A stretch of 64,000 nt of DNA from Chloroflexota bacterium (GCA_013204555.1 JABMNO010000038.1:1-64000), one strand, 5' to 3'; numbered from the stretch's first letter, positions 54,468 to 62,723 are shown. Made by a program: numbers and translations. Notes: generated by a model not told the origin, from the letters alone.

Positions 54468-55388
54468 ATGGACAAGGTTTCAGACGTTGTAGATACGGGC
54501 GATTTTCCAGCGATGGTACCCTCGGCCCGGCGCTCCCGATTGTCGAGAGGTTTATACATCCTGCGGCGATGGCCAATATTTCCAGCCGCGATATTAGCCT
54601 TATTAATTTTCGGCGGAATATTCGCACCGTGGGTCGCTCCAGACGATCCTAAGTCCGTGAATCTGAGAGAACGTAACGCTCCGCCCGTTTGGATGCAGGA
54701 AGGAACCTCAGCCCATATCCTTGGGGCGGATCCGTTGGGTCGAGATCTGTTGAGCAGGGTGATACATGGCGCCAGAATTTCGCTTCTGGTCGTTGGAGTA
54801 TCCGTCGGAGTTGGCCTTGTTGTTGGCGTTGGATCCGGCGTTATTGCAGGCTTCTATGGTGGCTGGATTGACGAAATAATTATGCGTCTGGCTGATACTT
54901 CGCGCGCCATTCCTTTTATCTTGATCGCTCTGGTCGCGGCCGTTGTATTTGGTCAAAAATTTGAAGTAATCCTTGGTATTCTTGCGTTTGCCACCTGGCC
55001 AGTATTCGCGCGGCAAACGCGTGCTGAAGTCCTGACGCTCCGTGGACGGGACTATGTGCTAATGGCGCGCGTTGCAGGCGCCTCCGGCCGACACATCATG
55101 TTGCGTCACATAATTCCTGGCCTCATCAATACCATCACGGTTATTGCAACGCTGCAGGTCGGGTCGCTGATCCTGACGGAAGCCATCCTGAGTTTCCTTG
55201 GGGCGGGGTTTCCGCCGCCCACGCCCGCGTGGGGTGTGATGATCGCTGACGGGCAGGATTACCTCACGGAAGCCTGGTGGGTCTCATTCTTCCCGGGTCT
55301 GGCGATCATGCTGACCGTCCTCAGTCTCAACTTCATGGGAGACTGGCTGCGGGACTTCCTGGACCCGCGGCTCAGGCAGATCGAGTAG
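54468..55388 (+). CDS. ABC transporter permease (DppC-like)
   Basis: 306 residues from ATG 54468; an upstream open stretch overlapping the previous gene is not homologous. Has the DppC lead segment GADPLGRDLLSRVIHGARISLLVVG, EAA loop MARVAGASGRHIMLRHIIPGL and C-terminal FMGDWLRDFLDPRLRQ. No ATPase subunits (DppD/DppF) follow; the next gene is an aldo/keto reductase, so the ATPases must be encoded elsewhere. Confidence 0.92.
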   Translation: MDKVSDVVDTGDFPAMVPSARRSRLSRGLYILRRWPIFPAAILALLIFGGIFAPWVAPDDPKSVNLRERNAPPVWMQEGTSAHILGADPLGRDLLSRVIHGARISLLVVGVSVGVGLVVGVGSGVIAGFYGGWIDEIIMRLADTSRAIPFILIALVAAVVFGQKFEVILGILAFATWPVFARQTRAEVLTLRGRDYVLMARVAGASGRHIMLRHIIPGLINTITVIATLQVGSLILTEAILSFLGAGFPPPTPAWGVMIADGQDYLTEAWWVSFFPGLAIMLTVLSLNFMGDWLRDFLDPRLRQIE

Positions 55389-55454
55389 GACGTAGCGGTT
55401 TCGGGGTATCGGATCGCCTGACCAGATCATCTGGATGTATGTGAGGCCAATCTC

Positions 55455-56459
55455 GTGAATTATCGGCAGTTGGGCAGCACCGGGCTTCGGGTATCGGAGC
55501 TTGGCTTCGGTGCGGGGATAGTTGCTGGGCTGTTCATGCGCGGAACGGCGGAAGACCAGCTGCGGGCCGCCCAACGGGCCATCGAACTCGGAGTAAATCA
55601 TTTCGATACAGCACCGCTCTACGGTGAGGGGGCTTCTGAAGAGAATCTTGGGCGAGTCCTTAACGCGATAAGTTCCAACGTAGTGGTCGCCACCAAGGTC
55701 GAGTACTACTCTGAACACTTCGCTGATTTCCAGGGCCGGACCAGGAAGAGTATCGAGGCGAGCCTGAGGCGATTAGGTCGCGACTATGTCGATGTGCTTT
55801 ACCTCCACAACCACATTCGATTCCAGGAAATAGAGCCGAACGACGGGTACGAATCTGTCACCCCGAACCAGGTGCTCAGGCCCGGCGGGATTGCCGATGC
55901 ACTTGATCGAGTACGGGATGATGGACTGGCGCGGCACATTGGCTTCACTGGCACGGGAGACCCAGCCGCAGTGCTGGAGGTGCTGGAGAGCGGCCGGTTT
56001 GAGGTAGTTCAGGCTTACTACAGTCTCCTCAATCCCAGTGGCAGAATTGAGCTTCCGCCATCATCTCCGCTCCACAACTTCCAGCAGGTGATCAGCCGCG
56101 GCGTCGCACAGGATATGGGCGTGGTGGCTATCCGGGTGATGAGCGGTGGCGTCCTTGGCGGCACAGCCGCTCGGCAGGGTCCCGCTGGGACGACAAGTTC
56201 TGAGGCTATCCACGGCCTGGACCGTCAGCAAGAGCTGTCGCAAGTTCCAGCGCTCAGTTTCCTCTCAAGCGACGGTGGATTGGATCTGAGCGACGCGGCG
56301 ATCCGGTTTGCTCTCAGCAATTCAGAGATATCCAGCGCCCTCCTCGGCTTCTCCACGGTGGAGCAGATAGAGGCAGCGGCTGGCGCGCTGACGAAAGGTC
56401 CGCTGCGTGAATCTGACCTTGATCGTCTGGCCCCACTGTGGGCGAGCGGCTTTCGATAG
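55455..56459 (+). CDS. Aldo/keto reductase
   Basis: NADPH-dependent TIM-barrel reductase. GTG start. LGSTGLRVSELGFGAG, VNHFDTAPLYGEGASEENLG with the catalytic Asp and Tyr, VATKVEYYSEHF with Lys, and VDVLYLHNHIRF with His make the catalytic tetrad. Length 334. Resembles the galactose/fucose dehydrogenase branch that includes L-fucose dehydrogenase-like AKRs; that is tentative. Convergent with the SDR gene. Confidence 0.88.
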   Translation: MNYRQLGSTGLRVSELGFGAGIVAGLFMRGTAEDQLRAAQRAIELGVNHFDTAPLYGEGASEENLGRVLNAISSNVVVATKVEYYSEHFADFQGRTRKSIEASLRRLGRDYVDVLYLHNHIRFQEIEPNDGYESVTPNQVLRPGGIADALDRVRDDGLARHIGFTGTGDPAAVLEVLESGRFEVVQAYYSLLNPSGRIELPPSSPLHNFQQVISRGVAQDMGVVAIRVMSGGVLGGTAARQGPAGTTSSEAIHGLDRQQELSQVPALSFLSSDGGLDLSDAAIRFALSNSEISSALLGFSTVEQIEAAAGALTKGPLRESDLDRLAPLWASGFR

Positions 56460-56477
56460 CCCCCAACGGGGATAGGG

Positions 56478-57263
56478 CTAGTAGGCCGGTCGCAGGCCCA
56501 GCCCACCGTCAGCGATGATGAACTGACCGGTAATCATCTCCGAAGCGTCTGACGCCAGATACAGCGCCGTGCCAGCGAGATCATCGAACTCCAGAGGCCG
56601 GCCCATCAGGAACCGTACCTTGGTGGGTCGCCGAACTTCTGATTCGCTTGTCGCATCAAGGTCTGGTCTCGGAATGGAACCCGGCCCAATAGCATTCACC
56701 CGTATGCCATACGGGCCAAGCTCTTGAGCCATCACGCGAGACATGTGTATCACCGCCGCCTTGCAGATGCTGTAACCGGGACTGTTCGGTTGCACCTGCT
56801 GACCCACTCGTGAGGCGATGTTGACGATCGACCCCGCGATCTCACGATCAATCATGTGACGCCCCACCGCCTGCGTCATGAAGAACGTACCGCGCACCAT
56901 GACGCGGTAGTGGTCATCGAGAGCTTCAGGCGCGTAGTCCATCGCAGTGGACGGAGTGTCATCAGTCTTTCCAGCGTTGTTGATCAGCACATGCAGGTTG
57001 CCGAGTTGATCTACCGCGGCCGAAACCGCCTGCTGAATCGCTTCCATGTCCTGTATGTCTACGGGAATGAAACAGCAGCTTTGTCCTGCCGCCCTTATCT
57101 CTGCCCCCACGGAGGCCGCATCTTCTTCCCGCTCCGGTAGATCAAGGATGGCGACGTTCGCCCCCGCTCCTGCAAGAGCGAGAGCGTAGCTGCGCCCCAT
57201 ATTACGAGAACCACCGGTGACGATAGCGTTCCGATTGGTGAGGTCGAATGATGGCATATACAT
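56478..57263 (-). CDS. SDR family NAD(P)-dependent dehydrogenase
   Basis: 261 residues, classical SDR. NAIVTGGSRNMGRSYALALA at the NAD site (the GxxxGxG loop, here GGSRNMG), LINNAGKTDD (usually NNAG), NIASRVGQQ with catalytic Ser, YSICKAAVIHMSRVMAQELG with Tyr-x3-Lys, and VNAIGPGSIPRP. The C-terminal ASEMITGQFIIADGGLGL is conserved. The stop of Gfo/Idh is one base from its start region, so the three minus-strand genes form one operon. Confidence 0.9.
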   Translation of the reverse strand: MYMPSFDLTNRNAIVTGGSRNMGRSYALALAGAGANVAILDLPEREEDAASVGAEIRAAGQSCCFIPVDIQDMEAIQQAVSAAVDQLGNLHVLINNAGKTDDTPSTAMDYAPEALDDHYRVMVRGTFFMTQAVGRHMIDREIAGSIVNIASRVGQQVQPNSPGYSICKAAVIHMSRVMAQELGPYGIRVNAIGPGSIPRPDLDATSESEVRRPTKVRFLMGRPLEFDDLAGTALYLASDASEMITGQFIIADGGLGLRPAY

Positions 57264-58391
57264 CTACAGGTCTACTGGCTTGCCGCTCGCGGCCGATTCA
57301 TAACCCGCCAGGATCACCTCAACGTGATGCTGGGCGTCGCGCGCTGTTATCTCGGGCGTCGTACCGTTCTCGACACAATCTAAGAAGGCCCGGATATCTC
57401 CATCCCCCGGTGATGGCTTCAACGGCAATCTGCGGTTCTTGGGCCGCGATTGAATCTCCCGGTCGGTCGACGACCACATCGACATGGGGTCGAACGGATG
57501 GACCGTTGGCATCACGAACGGCGGTTCATCATTGAACACCTCAATGTATGACTCGTCCTCGCCAAATGTCGAAATGCCATCGCCAATCATCGTGATGCGT
57601 TGCTGCCCACTACGGGGATGACTGGTAGCACCAATTCGGCCACTGGAAATACTTGCAACAGTACCGTCTTCAAGCGTCAAAACCAGCGCCCCGTAGTCCT
57701 CTATGTCATGCGAGGCGTGCTCCTTAAAGAAGAGGTTTCCGGTGATGCCATACACGGTCTTCACGCGTTGGCCGGTGAGCCACGTGACAAGGGCGATTGG
57801 GTAGACGCCCATATCGAACAACTCACGTTTAGCCGTCACGAACGTGAACTTGCCATCACTGGAGCGTTCTTTCCTGACAAGGTCTGGAGAGACGGTGCCC
57901 GGCTTTCCTTTGGCCATCAACATGTCACAGTGGATGGCACGCAGAGGTCCAACCCCACCGCCGTCCAACGCACGTTTGGCCTCCATCGCCCAGGTTGTAT
58001 TGACCTGGCTGAACATTTGATTCACCACGCCAGCGGCCTCAGCCTCATCGGCAATCAGCTTCGCATCTTCAAGGGTGCCAGCAAGCGGTTTGTCGAGATA
58101 GATGTGCTTGCCCGCCCGTACCGCTTTGGAGGCAACACTCCCTCGTCGCTCAATATCCGCGCAGCTACAGACGATATGAACGTCATCACGCGCCAGAGCT
58201 TCATCCAGCGACAGATAGGGGACGCCAAGTTCACTCGCCAGGATGCGGTTCAGCCCCTCCCGGTAGTCAGACAGTCCATCTTCGTCCGCCACCGCAATCA
58301 GCTCAACGCGGGGATCAGCCGCAAATGAGCGCGAGTAGCCCTCAAGGTGGGTGCGATTACCGCCCACTGCGACGACGCCGTACTTGGCCAT
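57264..58391 (-). CDS. Gfo/Idh/MocA family oxidoreductase
   Basis: 375 residues from ATG 58391. N-terminal NAD fold KYGVVAVGGNRTHLEGYSRSF (a variant glycine loop), VIV-type CSCADIERRGSVASKAVRAGKHIYLDKPLAGT with the catalytic EKP changed to DKP, and a C-terminal domain. These enzymes oxidise or dehydrate sugars, inositols and related polyols. TAATG overlap with the short gene upstream shows translational coupling. I start here because the longer frame upstream is non-homologous and lies on the neighbour. Confidence 0.88.
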   Translation of the reverse strand: MAKYGVVAVGGNRTHLEGYSRSFAADPRVELIAVADEDGLSDYREGLNRILASELGVPYLSLDEALARDDVHIVCSCADIERRGSVASKAVRAGKHIYLDKPLAGTLEDAKLIADEAEAAGVVNQMFSQVNTTWAMEAKRALDGGGVGPLRAIHCDMLMAKGKPGTVSPDLVRKERSSDGKFTFVTAKRELFDMGVYPIALVTWLTGQRVKTVYGITGNLFFKEHASHDIEDYGALVLTLEDGTVASISSGRIGATSHPRSGQQRITMIGDGISTFGEDESYIEVFNDEPPFVMPTVHPFDPMSMWSSTDREIQSRPKNRRLPLKPSPGDGDIRAFLDCVENGTTPEITARDAQHHVEVILAGYESAASGKPVDL

Positions 58392-58759
58392 TACTCCACC
58401 TCGCTTTCTAGCGCATCGATATCGTGGTAAATAGTGCCGCGTGAGCCCATGAGCATCACGTTGCCGCCAACGCGCCCTGAAGGTCCCGCGCTGATACTGA
58501 GGATGGCGCTCTGACCCGCGTCCCACTTGAGTGCAGTGACTACGGGCTTATCGTCGCCTCCGATCGAATAGGTCGATTGCGGCTGACCGCCAAACCAGGC
58601 AACCCCCGCGGTCTCGGCCGCCTGCCGATGATGAGCGGCCTCCGAAGCTCCGCCGCGTGCGTGTACGGTGAGTCTCAAAGCTACCGGCTTACCGATCCGG
58701 CCTTCATCAATTACGCCCTGGACCGTCGCCTGCAGCGACTCCCAACTCCACTCAGACAA
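58391..58759 (-). CDS. Short protein resembling a Gfo/Idh C-terminal domain
   Basis: 122 residues. It has RIGKPVALRLTVHARGG, a Trp/Gly/Gln stretch (AWFGGQPQSTYSIGG), ALKWDAGQSAILSISAG and VMLMGSRGTIYHDI, the layout of the substrate domain of Gfo/Idh oxidoreductases, without the NAD-binding half. Its stop TAA shares a base with the ATG of the full-length Gfo/Idh gene. It may be a subunit, a truncated duplicate, or a regulator of the full enzyme. Confidence 0.65.
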   Translation of the reverse strand: MSEWSWESLQATVQGVIDEGRIGKPVALRLTVHARGGASEAAHHRQAAETAGVAWFGGQPQSTYSIGGDDKPVVTALKWDAGQSAILSISAGPSGRVGGNVMLMGSRGTIYHDIDALESEVE

Positions 58760-59114
58760 TTCATTGCTCCTTACCAGCTGTTGTATCCGCGAATTAGCAG
58801 CTTTAATCCGACTACGTTAGCGCTGGATCGCGCCACGACTCTAGCACTAATTGGCCGACTAGTTCGCTGACGAATTTGTAGCACTCCTCCGGGACACACA
58901 AGGAGCATCCATCGGAGCGTCGGTGGCAGATCAGGACGATCCGGCTCAGCCCTGTGCGGATGCCTGTTTTCGCATGTTCGGGTGAGCACATCCCGTTACT
59001 GGAAGAGATATCAGAGGCAATGCTGAACATTGTGCGTCCAATGCATGCCGGTTGCTTCCTGCCGGATGAGGTATCAACGTTTGTCGACTTCTTAAGATTG
59101 GCAATAAATATGTT
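58760..59114. other. No gene seen, left flank of the IS1595-type element
   Basis: About 355 bases upstream of the Gfo/Idh operon and before the element. It probably holds the operon promoter on the minus strand. No sequence matching the missing PKD N-terminus is visible here, so the element did not simply split one gene. Confidence 0.5.
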
Positions 59115-59120
59115 TGGGGC

Positions 59121-59140
59121 TGATGTACTTGACTCCGCTG
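59121..59140 (+). repeat. Left terminal inverted repeat of the IS1595-type element
   Basis: tgatgtacttgactccgctg, preceded by ggggc. Matches the right end at 18 of 20 bases. Confidence 0.8.
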
Positions 59141-59156
59141 GTGGTAGTATGCCGGG

Positions 59157-59975
59157 ATGTCGCGGATTACGTCCCTCTTCCGACCTTCTTATTGGAACCC
59201 GCTCTCAAGCCATACCGAGATATACCGACTTCTCATGGAGACCCGGTTGGAGCGCACGCGGTCAGAAACCCGTCTCGCGATTCATACGGTCTGGTTTTGG
59301 CTCGCGGAATTGGTTGGTGTCACCGTGGCACCAATAGTCGCAGTTGTTTTCCCGCCTTGTTTCATTGATATTGAAAAGATCGTCCAGGCAACAGCTTGGG
59401 CAGCGGGTCTAGGGCTGGCAACAGCAGCAGGGGTGTTGATCATTGTCATGTTTATTTCTTGGGTGTTTGCCCCTTCAAAGCAAAGAGATGAGTCGCGCTC
59501 TGAATTGAGACGAATATCCAAGTTTTTGGTGCTGGATACCCAACTCAAGCACTTGGCAAGCATTAGGGAGCGGGGGGTACGGGCGCGCAACGTTGCATCA
59601 ACCCGATGGGGTGATTTCAACTCAGATGACGAAAGAGATGACTGGTTGGCGGCATTCCCTAAGTGGCAGGGTGAAATTAAGGCAGTAATGGAACAGGTCA
59701 ACGATGCGGAAGCAGATTTATATGCCACTCTTGACCTTATCGAAGCGCCCTTGTTTGAGAGCATTGATGACGACGAAGTTCGGAGGGTTGTCCGGATGTA
59801 TACGCACCACTGCCGAAACATCAAAGAGTTCATTATTCGGCACAGGGACTACACCCAAACACTACCGCCCAGTTATGACGTGCATGAAGATGAACGGGGC
59901 ACGCTTACCGCGTCAAATCCTGAAACGTCAGACGATCTGCCTGAACCAGTTCCCGAAGAGCGTCCCGAAAAATGA
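59157..59975 (+). CDS. Passenger membrane protein of the IS1595-type element
   Basis: 272 residues, starting 16 bases inside the left inverted repeat. Two membrane helices (FWLAELVGVTVAPIVAVVF and AAGLGLATAAGVLIIVMFISWVF) near residues 45-110 are followed by a soluble helical region rich in Arg, Glu and Asp (RWGDFNSDDERDDWLAAFP) and an acidic Pro tail. I do not recognise a family. Its last 71 bases overlap the end of the convergent transposase. Placement within the element's repeats makes it cargo. Confidence 0.7.
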   Translation: MSRITSLFRPSYWNPLSSHTEIYRLLMETRLERTRSETRLAIHTVWFWLAELVGVTVAPIVAVVFPPCFIDIEKIVQATAWAAGLGLATAAGVLIIVMFISWVFAPSKQRDESRSELRRISKFLVLDTQLKHLASIRERGVRARNVASTRWGDFNSDDERDDWLAAFPKWQGEIKAVMEQVNDAEADLYATLDLIEAPLFESIDDDEVRRVVRMYTHHCRNIKEFIIRHRDYTQTLPPSYDVHEDERGTLTASNPETSDDLPEPVPEERPEK

Positions 59976-60807
59976 ACGGGTTATTCCGATAGTTGAACCT
60001 GAACTCAAACTCATCCAGATACCGCTCTAGGTGCTTCCGAGAGACCTTATGAAAACTGCCAGTCACGCCACGCTTGAAAAGCGACCACATACCCTCAATG
60101 GTGTTCGTGGTCACGTCACCGCGTACCCATTCGTCTTCGGAATGGTTGACCGTCTCATGGCGGGTGTTCTCATCACCGGCAATGTTCTTGTACGCAATCC
60201 ATTCATCTGTGTAGATCGCTTCCGCATCGTCGGAAATGTTCTCATCAAAGAAGTCTCGGATTTCCTTCGCAGTACGGTTCTCGGCAACCTTCATACGACC
60301 TTCACCGCCGCGCTCAATCGCACCCAGTACGACCGTCTTGTTGCCCTTGTAGCCTTGCCCTCTGCCACGGGTCTTGCCGCCAATGAACGTTTCGTCAACT
60401 TCGATGATCCCAGAGAGAAGTGCATCGGGGGTCTTCAACGCTTCACGGATGCGGTGAGAGAGATGCCACGCCGTCTTGTAGGCAACGTTGATCGTTCTAC
60501 CCAGTTGGCGGGCACTGATGCCCTTCTTGCCCTCTACGATGAGGTAGATCGCCATGAACCACTTCACAAGCGGGAGGTGAGTATCGTGCATGATCGTGCC
60601 GCTCGTTACCGAGAACTGATTCCGGCAATCCGAACACTGAAAGAGGTTCCTATTGGGTAGGTCTGTAATGCTCATAGAGCCACACACCATGCAAACAGGG
60701 CCGTTGGGCCAGCGCAGCGTTTCAAGGTACTCGCGGCACTGGTCCTCTGAGCCAAACTGCTCAATTAGTGCCATGAGGTTCATTTCATATGTCTGAGGCT
60801 GAGTCAT
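59905..60807 (-). CDS. IS1595 family transposase
   Basis: 300 residues. N-terminal zinc ribbon with Cys pairs at about 39/42 (CMVC) and 58/61 (CSDC), then the ISXO2-like DDE domain: Asp in IIEVDETFIGGK near residue 138, Asp in AIYTDEWIAY near 201, and Glu in TNTIEGMWSLFKRG near 238. The intermediate NHSEDEWVRGDV is conserved. No stop or frameshift, so it may be active. On the minus strand, overlapping the start of the small ORF and the end of the passenger. Confidence 0.95.
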   Translation of the reverse strand: MTQPQTYEMNLMALIEQFGSEDQCREYLETLRWPNGPVCMVCGSMSITDLPNRNLFQCSDCRNQFSVTSGTIMHDTHLPLVKWFMAIYLIVEGKKGISARQLGRTINVAYKTAWHLSHRIREALKTPDALLSGIIEVDETFIGGKTRGRGQGYKGNKTVVLGAIERGGEGRMKVAENRTAKEIRDFFDENISDDAEAIYTDEWIAYKNIAGDENTRHETVNHSEDEWVRGDVTTNTIEGMWSLFKRGVTGSFHKVSRKHLERYLDEFEFRFNYRNNPFIFRDALRELVQADRLTFQDLTR

Positions 60808-60962
60808 CTAAGAAACCCCGTCGGCGCAAGAAGCGGAAATTGCTACCTGATGCCGTATTCGATTTGCCTGACGATGAGGCGATATTGAAACTGTTCCCGA
60901 AGAAGGTCGTTGAGGCTATGAACAAGGTCGTTGAACACGTACCGAAACCCTCTAAGGAGTAG
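60789..60962 (+). CDS. 57-residue basic protein inside the IS1595-type element
   Basis: Reads MSEAESSKKPRRRKKRKLLP followed by an acidic and hydrophobic helix (DAVFDLPDDEAILKLFPKK, then VVEAMNKVVEHVPK). The Arg/Lys-rich N-terminus suggests nucleic-acid binding. It starts 19 bases inside the divergent transposase gene, antisense to its first six codons, and ends 15 bases before the right inverted repeat. It is short but the compositional pattern and location support it as a real accessory gene, perhaps a transposition regulator; that is inference. Confidence 0.5.
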   Translation: MSEAESSKKPRRRKKRKLLPDAVFDLPDDEAILKLFPKKVVEAMNKVVEHVPKPSKE

Positions 60963-60977
60963 TTTATGTCAGTTCCA

Positions 60978-60997
60978 CAGCGGAGTTAAGTATATCA
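60978..60997 (-). repeat. Right terminal inverted repeat of the IS1595-type element
   Basis: cagcggagttaagtatatca; its complement tgatatacttaactccgctg matches the left repeat at 18 of 20 bases. Confidence 0.8.
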
Positions 60998-61015
60998 TTC
61001 CTCATCTTCGACCCG

Positions 61016-61864
61016 ATGCCAATCTTCCCAACAGAGTTCGATGACATCGGAACGCTGGATACGCACGAGGCGCTGGTCGACTGGGGTGACGGAAGTACGT
61101 CCACGATTACCGTTGTGGAACCACTTGGAATCGTACGAGGTGTTATCACAGGAACACATACGTTCACGGAACCCGGCACCGTGACCGTCACGATCACCCT
61201 GACCGATGACGACGGCGCCAGCGATGTTGAAACGTTCCTTGTTGAAGTCAGAGGCTCACGCAGCTTGCTACAACGCGCCGCTGACAACCTCTCGAACCAC
61301 GAGGCAGAGTCGAACCACATCCGTAACGCCATCAAGGACCTGAACAAGGCGCTGGAAGATGAGAACTGGATTGATGAGATCCATGCTGACCCGAAGAAGG
61401 GCCAGAAAATCTTCCACTCAGCCGCTTCAGCTGTTCACCAGCTGGAAGAGGCCCTTGGGAAGGACGACCGCCATGGTGACGACGGCGATGATGATGAGCA
61501 CGACGAGAAGCACAAGAGCGCTCTCAGTCCCGAAGCACGTGCATCGATCGAGTCAGCCCTGAGCGACATTCAGATCGCCATCGTGCTGCTGGCGGAGATC
61601 CGTGTGGAAGAGTCGGCAGGCCTGATCGCACTTGACCCTGAAAACCAGGACGAAGTTGATCGCGAGAACGCGAAGGCCGCACAGGACTTCGTAGACGCCG
61701 GCAACTACGTTGCAACTGGCAGACTGGACAAGGGTATCCGTGAGTACGCCAAAGCCTGGCACCACGCCGTGAAGGCGGAGGAAGAGGCCCTGGAGCCACT
61801 CGACGACGATGACCACCACGGCGCCAGCGATGATGATGACGGCAAGAAGAAGAAGGACAAGTAG
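61016..61864 (+). CDS. PKD-domain protein, N-terminally truncated, with Asp/His-rich C-terminal region
   Basis: 282 residues. The first 75 are most of a PKD domain: EFDDIGTLDTHEALVDWGDG, then TGTHTFTEPGTVTVTITLTD with DDDGASDVETFLVEV. PKD domains are extracellular beta-sandwiches; the first strand and a signal peptide are missing. The rest is helical with acidic/His runs (DDRHGDDGDDDEHDEKHK and DDDDHHGASDDDDGKKKKDK) that may bind metal. The coding frame begins just past the right end of the IS element, so the insertion or an associated deletion likely removed the beginning. The product, if made, would not be exported. Confidence 0.7.
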   Translation: MPIFPTEFDDIGTLDTHEALVDWGDGSTSTITVVEPLGIVRGVITGTHTFTEPGTVTVTITLTDDDGASDVETFLVEVRGSRSLLQRAADNLSNHEAESNHIRNAIKDLNKALEDENWIDEIHADPKKGQKIFHSAASAVHQLEEALGKDDRHGDDGDDDEHDEKHKSALSPEARASIESALSDIQIAIVLLAEIRVEESAGLIALDPENQDEVDRENAKAAQDFVDAGNYVATGRLDKGIREYAKAWHHAVKAEEEALEPLDDDDHHGASDDDDGKKKKDK

Positions 61865-61892
61865 CCCGAGGCCACTAACAGACTAGAAACGC

Positions 61893-61934
61893 AAGAAGCC
61901 GCACCCGGCATACCAGGTGCGGCTTCTTCTTTAA
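61893..61934 (+). terminator. Terminator after the PKD gene
   Basis: aagaagccgcacc and ggtgcggcttctt form a perfect 13-base stem around a 10-base loop, followed by cttt. Sits 28 bases past the PKD stop and could also end msrA from the other side. Confidence 0.85.
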
Positions 61935-61968
61935 GACGATGCGAGACGAGTCAGGCCTCTGACACGGG

Positions 61969-62604
61969 TCAGTTGTACGCAACCTGACAGAATCCGTGGT
62001 TGCAGTAGCCGTTGGGGTTCTTGGCCAGGTACTGCTGGTGGTACACCTCGGCATAGTACAACTCACCGGCCGGGGCAATCTCTGTGGTGATATCACCAAA
62101 CCCGGACTCAGCGAGCTTCTGCTGATAGGAATCTCGGCTCTGCTCTGCGGCCGCTAGTTGGGCGTCATTCCGAGCGAATATGGCGCTCCGATACTGGCTG
62201 CCCACGTCATTACCCTGCCCCATGTACTGCACCGGGTCGTGATTCTCCCAGAAGACCTTGAAAAGCTCCTGCACATCAACGATTTCTGGATCGAATACGA
62301 CCAGTACCGCCTCGGTGTGTCCTGTCATTGAGGTGCAGGTCTCTTCGTATGTTGGATTCGGCGTTGTGCCGCCGCTGTATACAGCCGCGGTCGTGAAGAC
62401 GCCCGGCAGTTGCCAGAAAAATCGCTCGGCGCCCCAGAAACAGCCCATCCCAAAAATGATCGTCTCCAGATGAGATGGAAACGGCCCAACGATTGGATGG
62501 CCATTAACGTAATGCGTTGAGGACGTGCGAATCGGGGTATCTCGACCAGGCAGACAGTCCTCTGGTGCGGGAACTCCAGCGGGGGAGCGACTGAATGTGA
62601 ACAC
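61969..62604 (-). CDS. msrA: Peptide-methionine (S)-S-oxide reductase
   Basis: Repairs methionine-S-sulfoxide with thioredoxin. Catalytic Cys in [10 protein letters not shown] at residue 55, [44 protein letters not shown], and resolving Cys near the end in [12 protein letters not shown]. 211 residues with a 45-residue lead ([22 protein letters not shown]), the long E. coli-like form. Start ATG. Downstream is the shared terminator. Confidence 0.93.
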   Translation of the reverse strand: MFTFSRSPAGVPAPEDCLPGRDTPIRTSSTHYVNGHPIVGPFPSHLETIIFGMGCFWGAERFFWQLPGVFTTAAVYSGGTTPNPTYEETCTSMTGHTEAVLVVFDPEIVDVQELFKVFWENHDPVQYMGQGNDVGSQYRSAIFARNDAQLAAAEQSRDSYQQKLAESGFGDITTEIAPAGELYYAEVYHQQYLAKNPNGYCNHGFCQVAYN

Positions 62605-62723
62605 GGTGCTTCTTCCTTACTATCGGTCCAGATTACTGAATATGATCCTCACGGGCTACTTTAGGTGCAACTCACTATCGAGAAGAACCACGACGGGGAC
62701 GTAGCCGAGGCTGCAAAAAAGTC

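Larger units (their letters stand above)
59115..61003. mobile_element. IS1595-type insertion element with passenger genes
   Basis: Bounded by inverted repeats whose 20-base core is tgatrtacttractccgctg: 59121-59140 on the left and, complemented, 60978-60997 on the right, differing at two positions. Inside are a passenger membrane-protein gene (+), the transposase (-) and a 57-codon basic ORF (+), filling nearly all the space. Total length is about 1.88 kb, longer than single-gene IS1595 elements. I see no clear target-site duplication. Exact end bases are uncertain by about six, as the outer bases (ggggc left, gaggaa right complemented) differ. Confidence 0.8.

Noticed and set aside
57600-58328. 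242-codon plus-strand frame opposite the Gfo/Idh gene
   Set aside because: Shadow of the real minus-strand gene.
58954-59337. 127-codon plus-strand frame that crosses the left end of the IS1595-type element
   Set aside because: It runs over the inverted repeat into another frame of the passenger gene and matches no family.
60031-60660. 209-codon plus-strand frame opposite the transposase
   Set aside because: Shadow; the transposase on the minus strand has an intact zinc ribbon and DDE residues.
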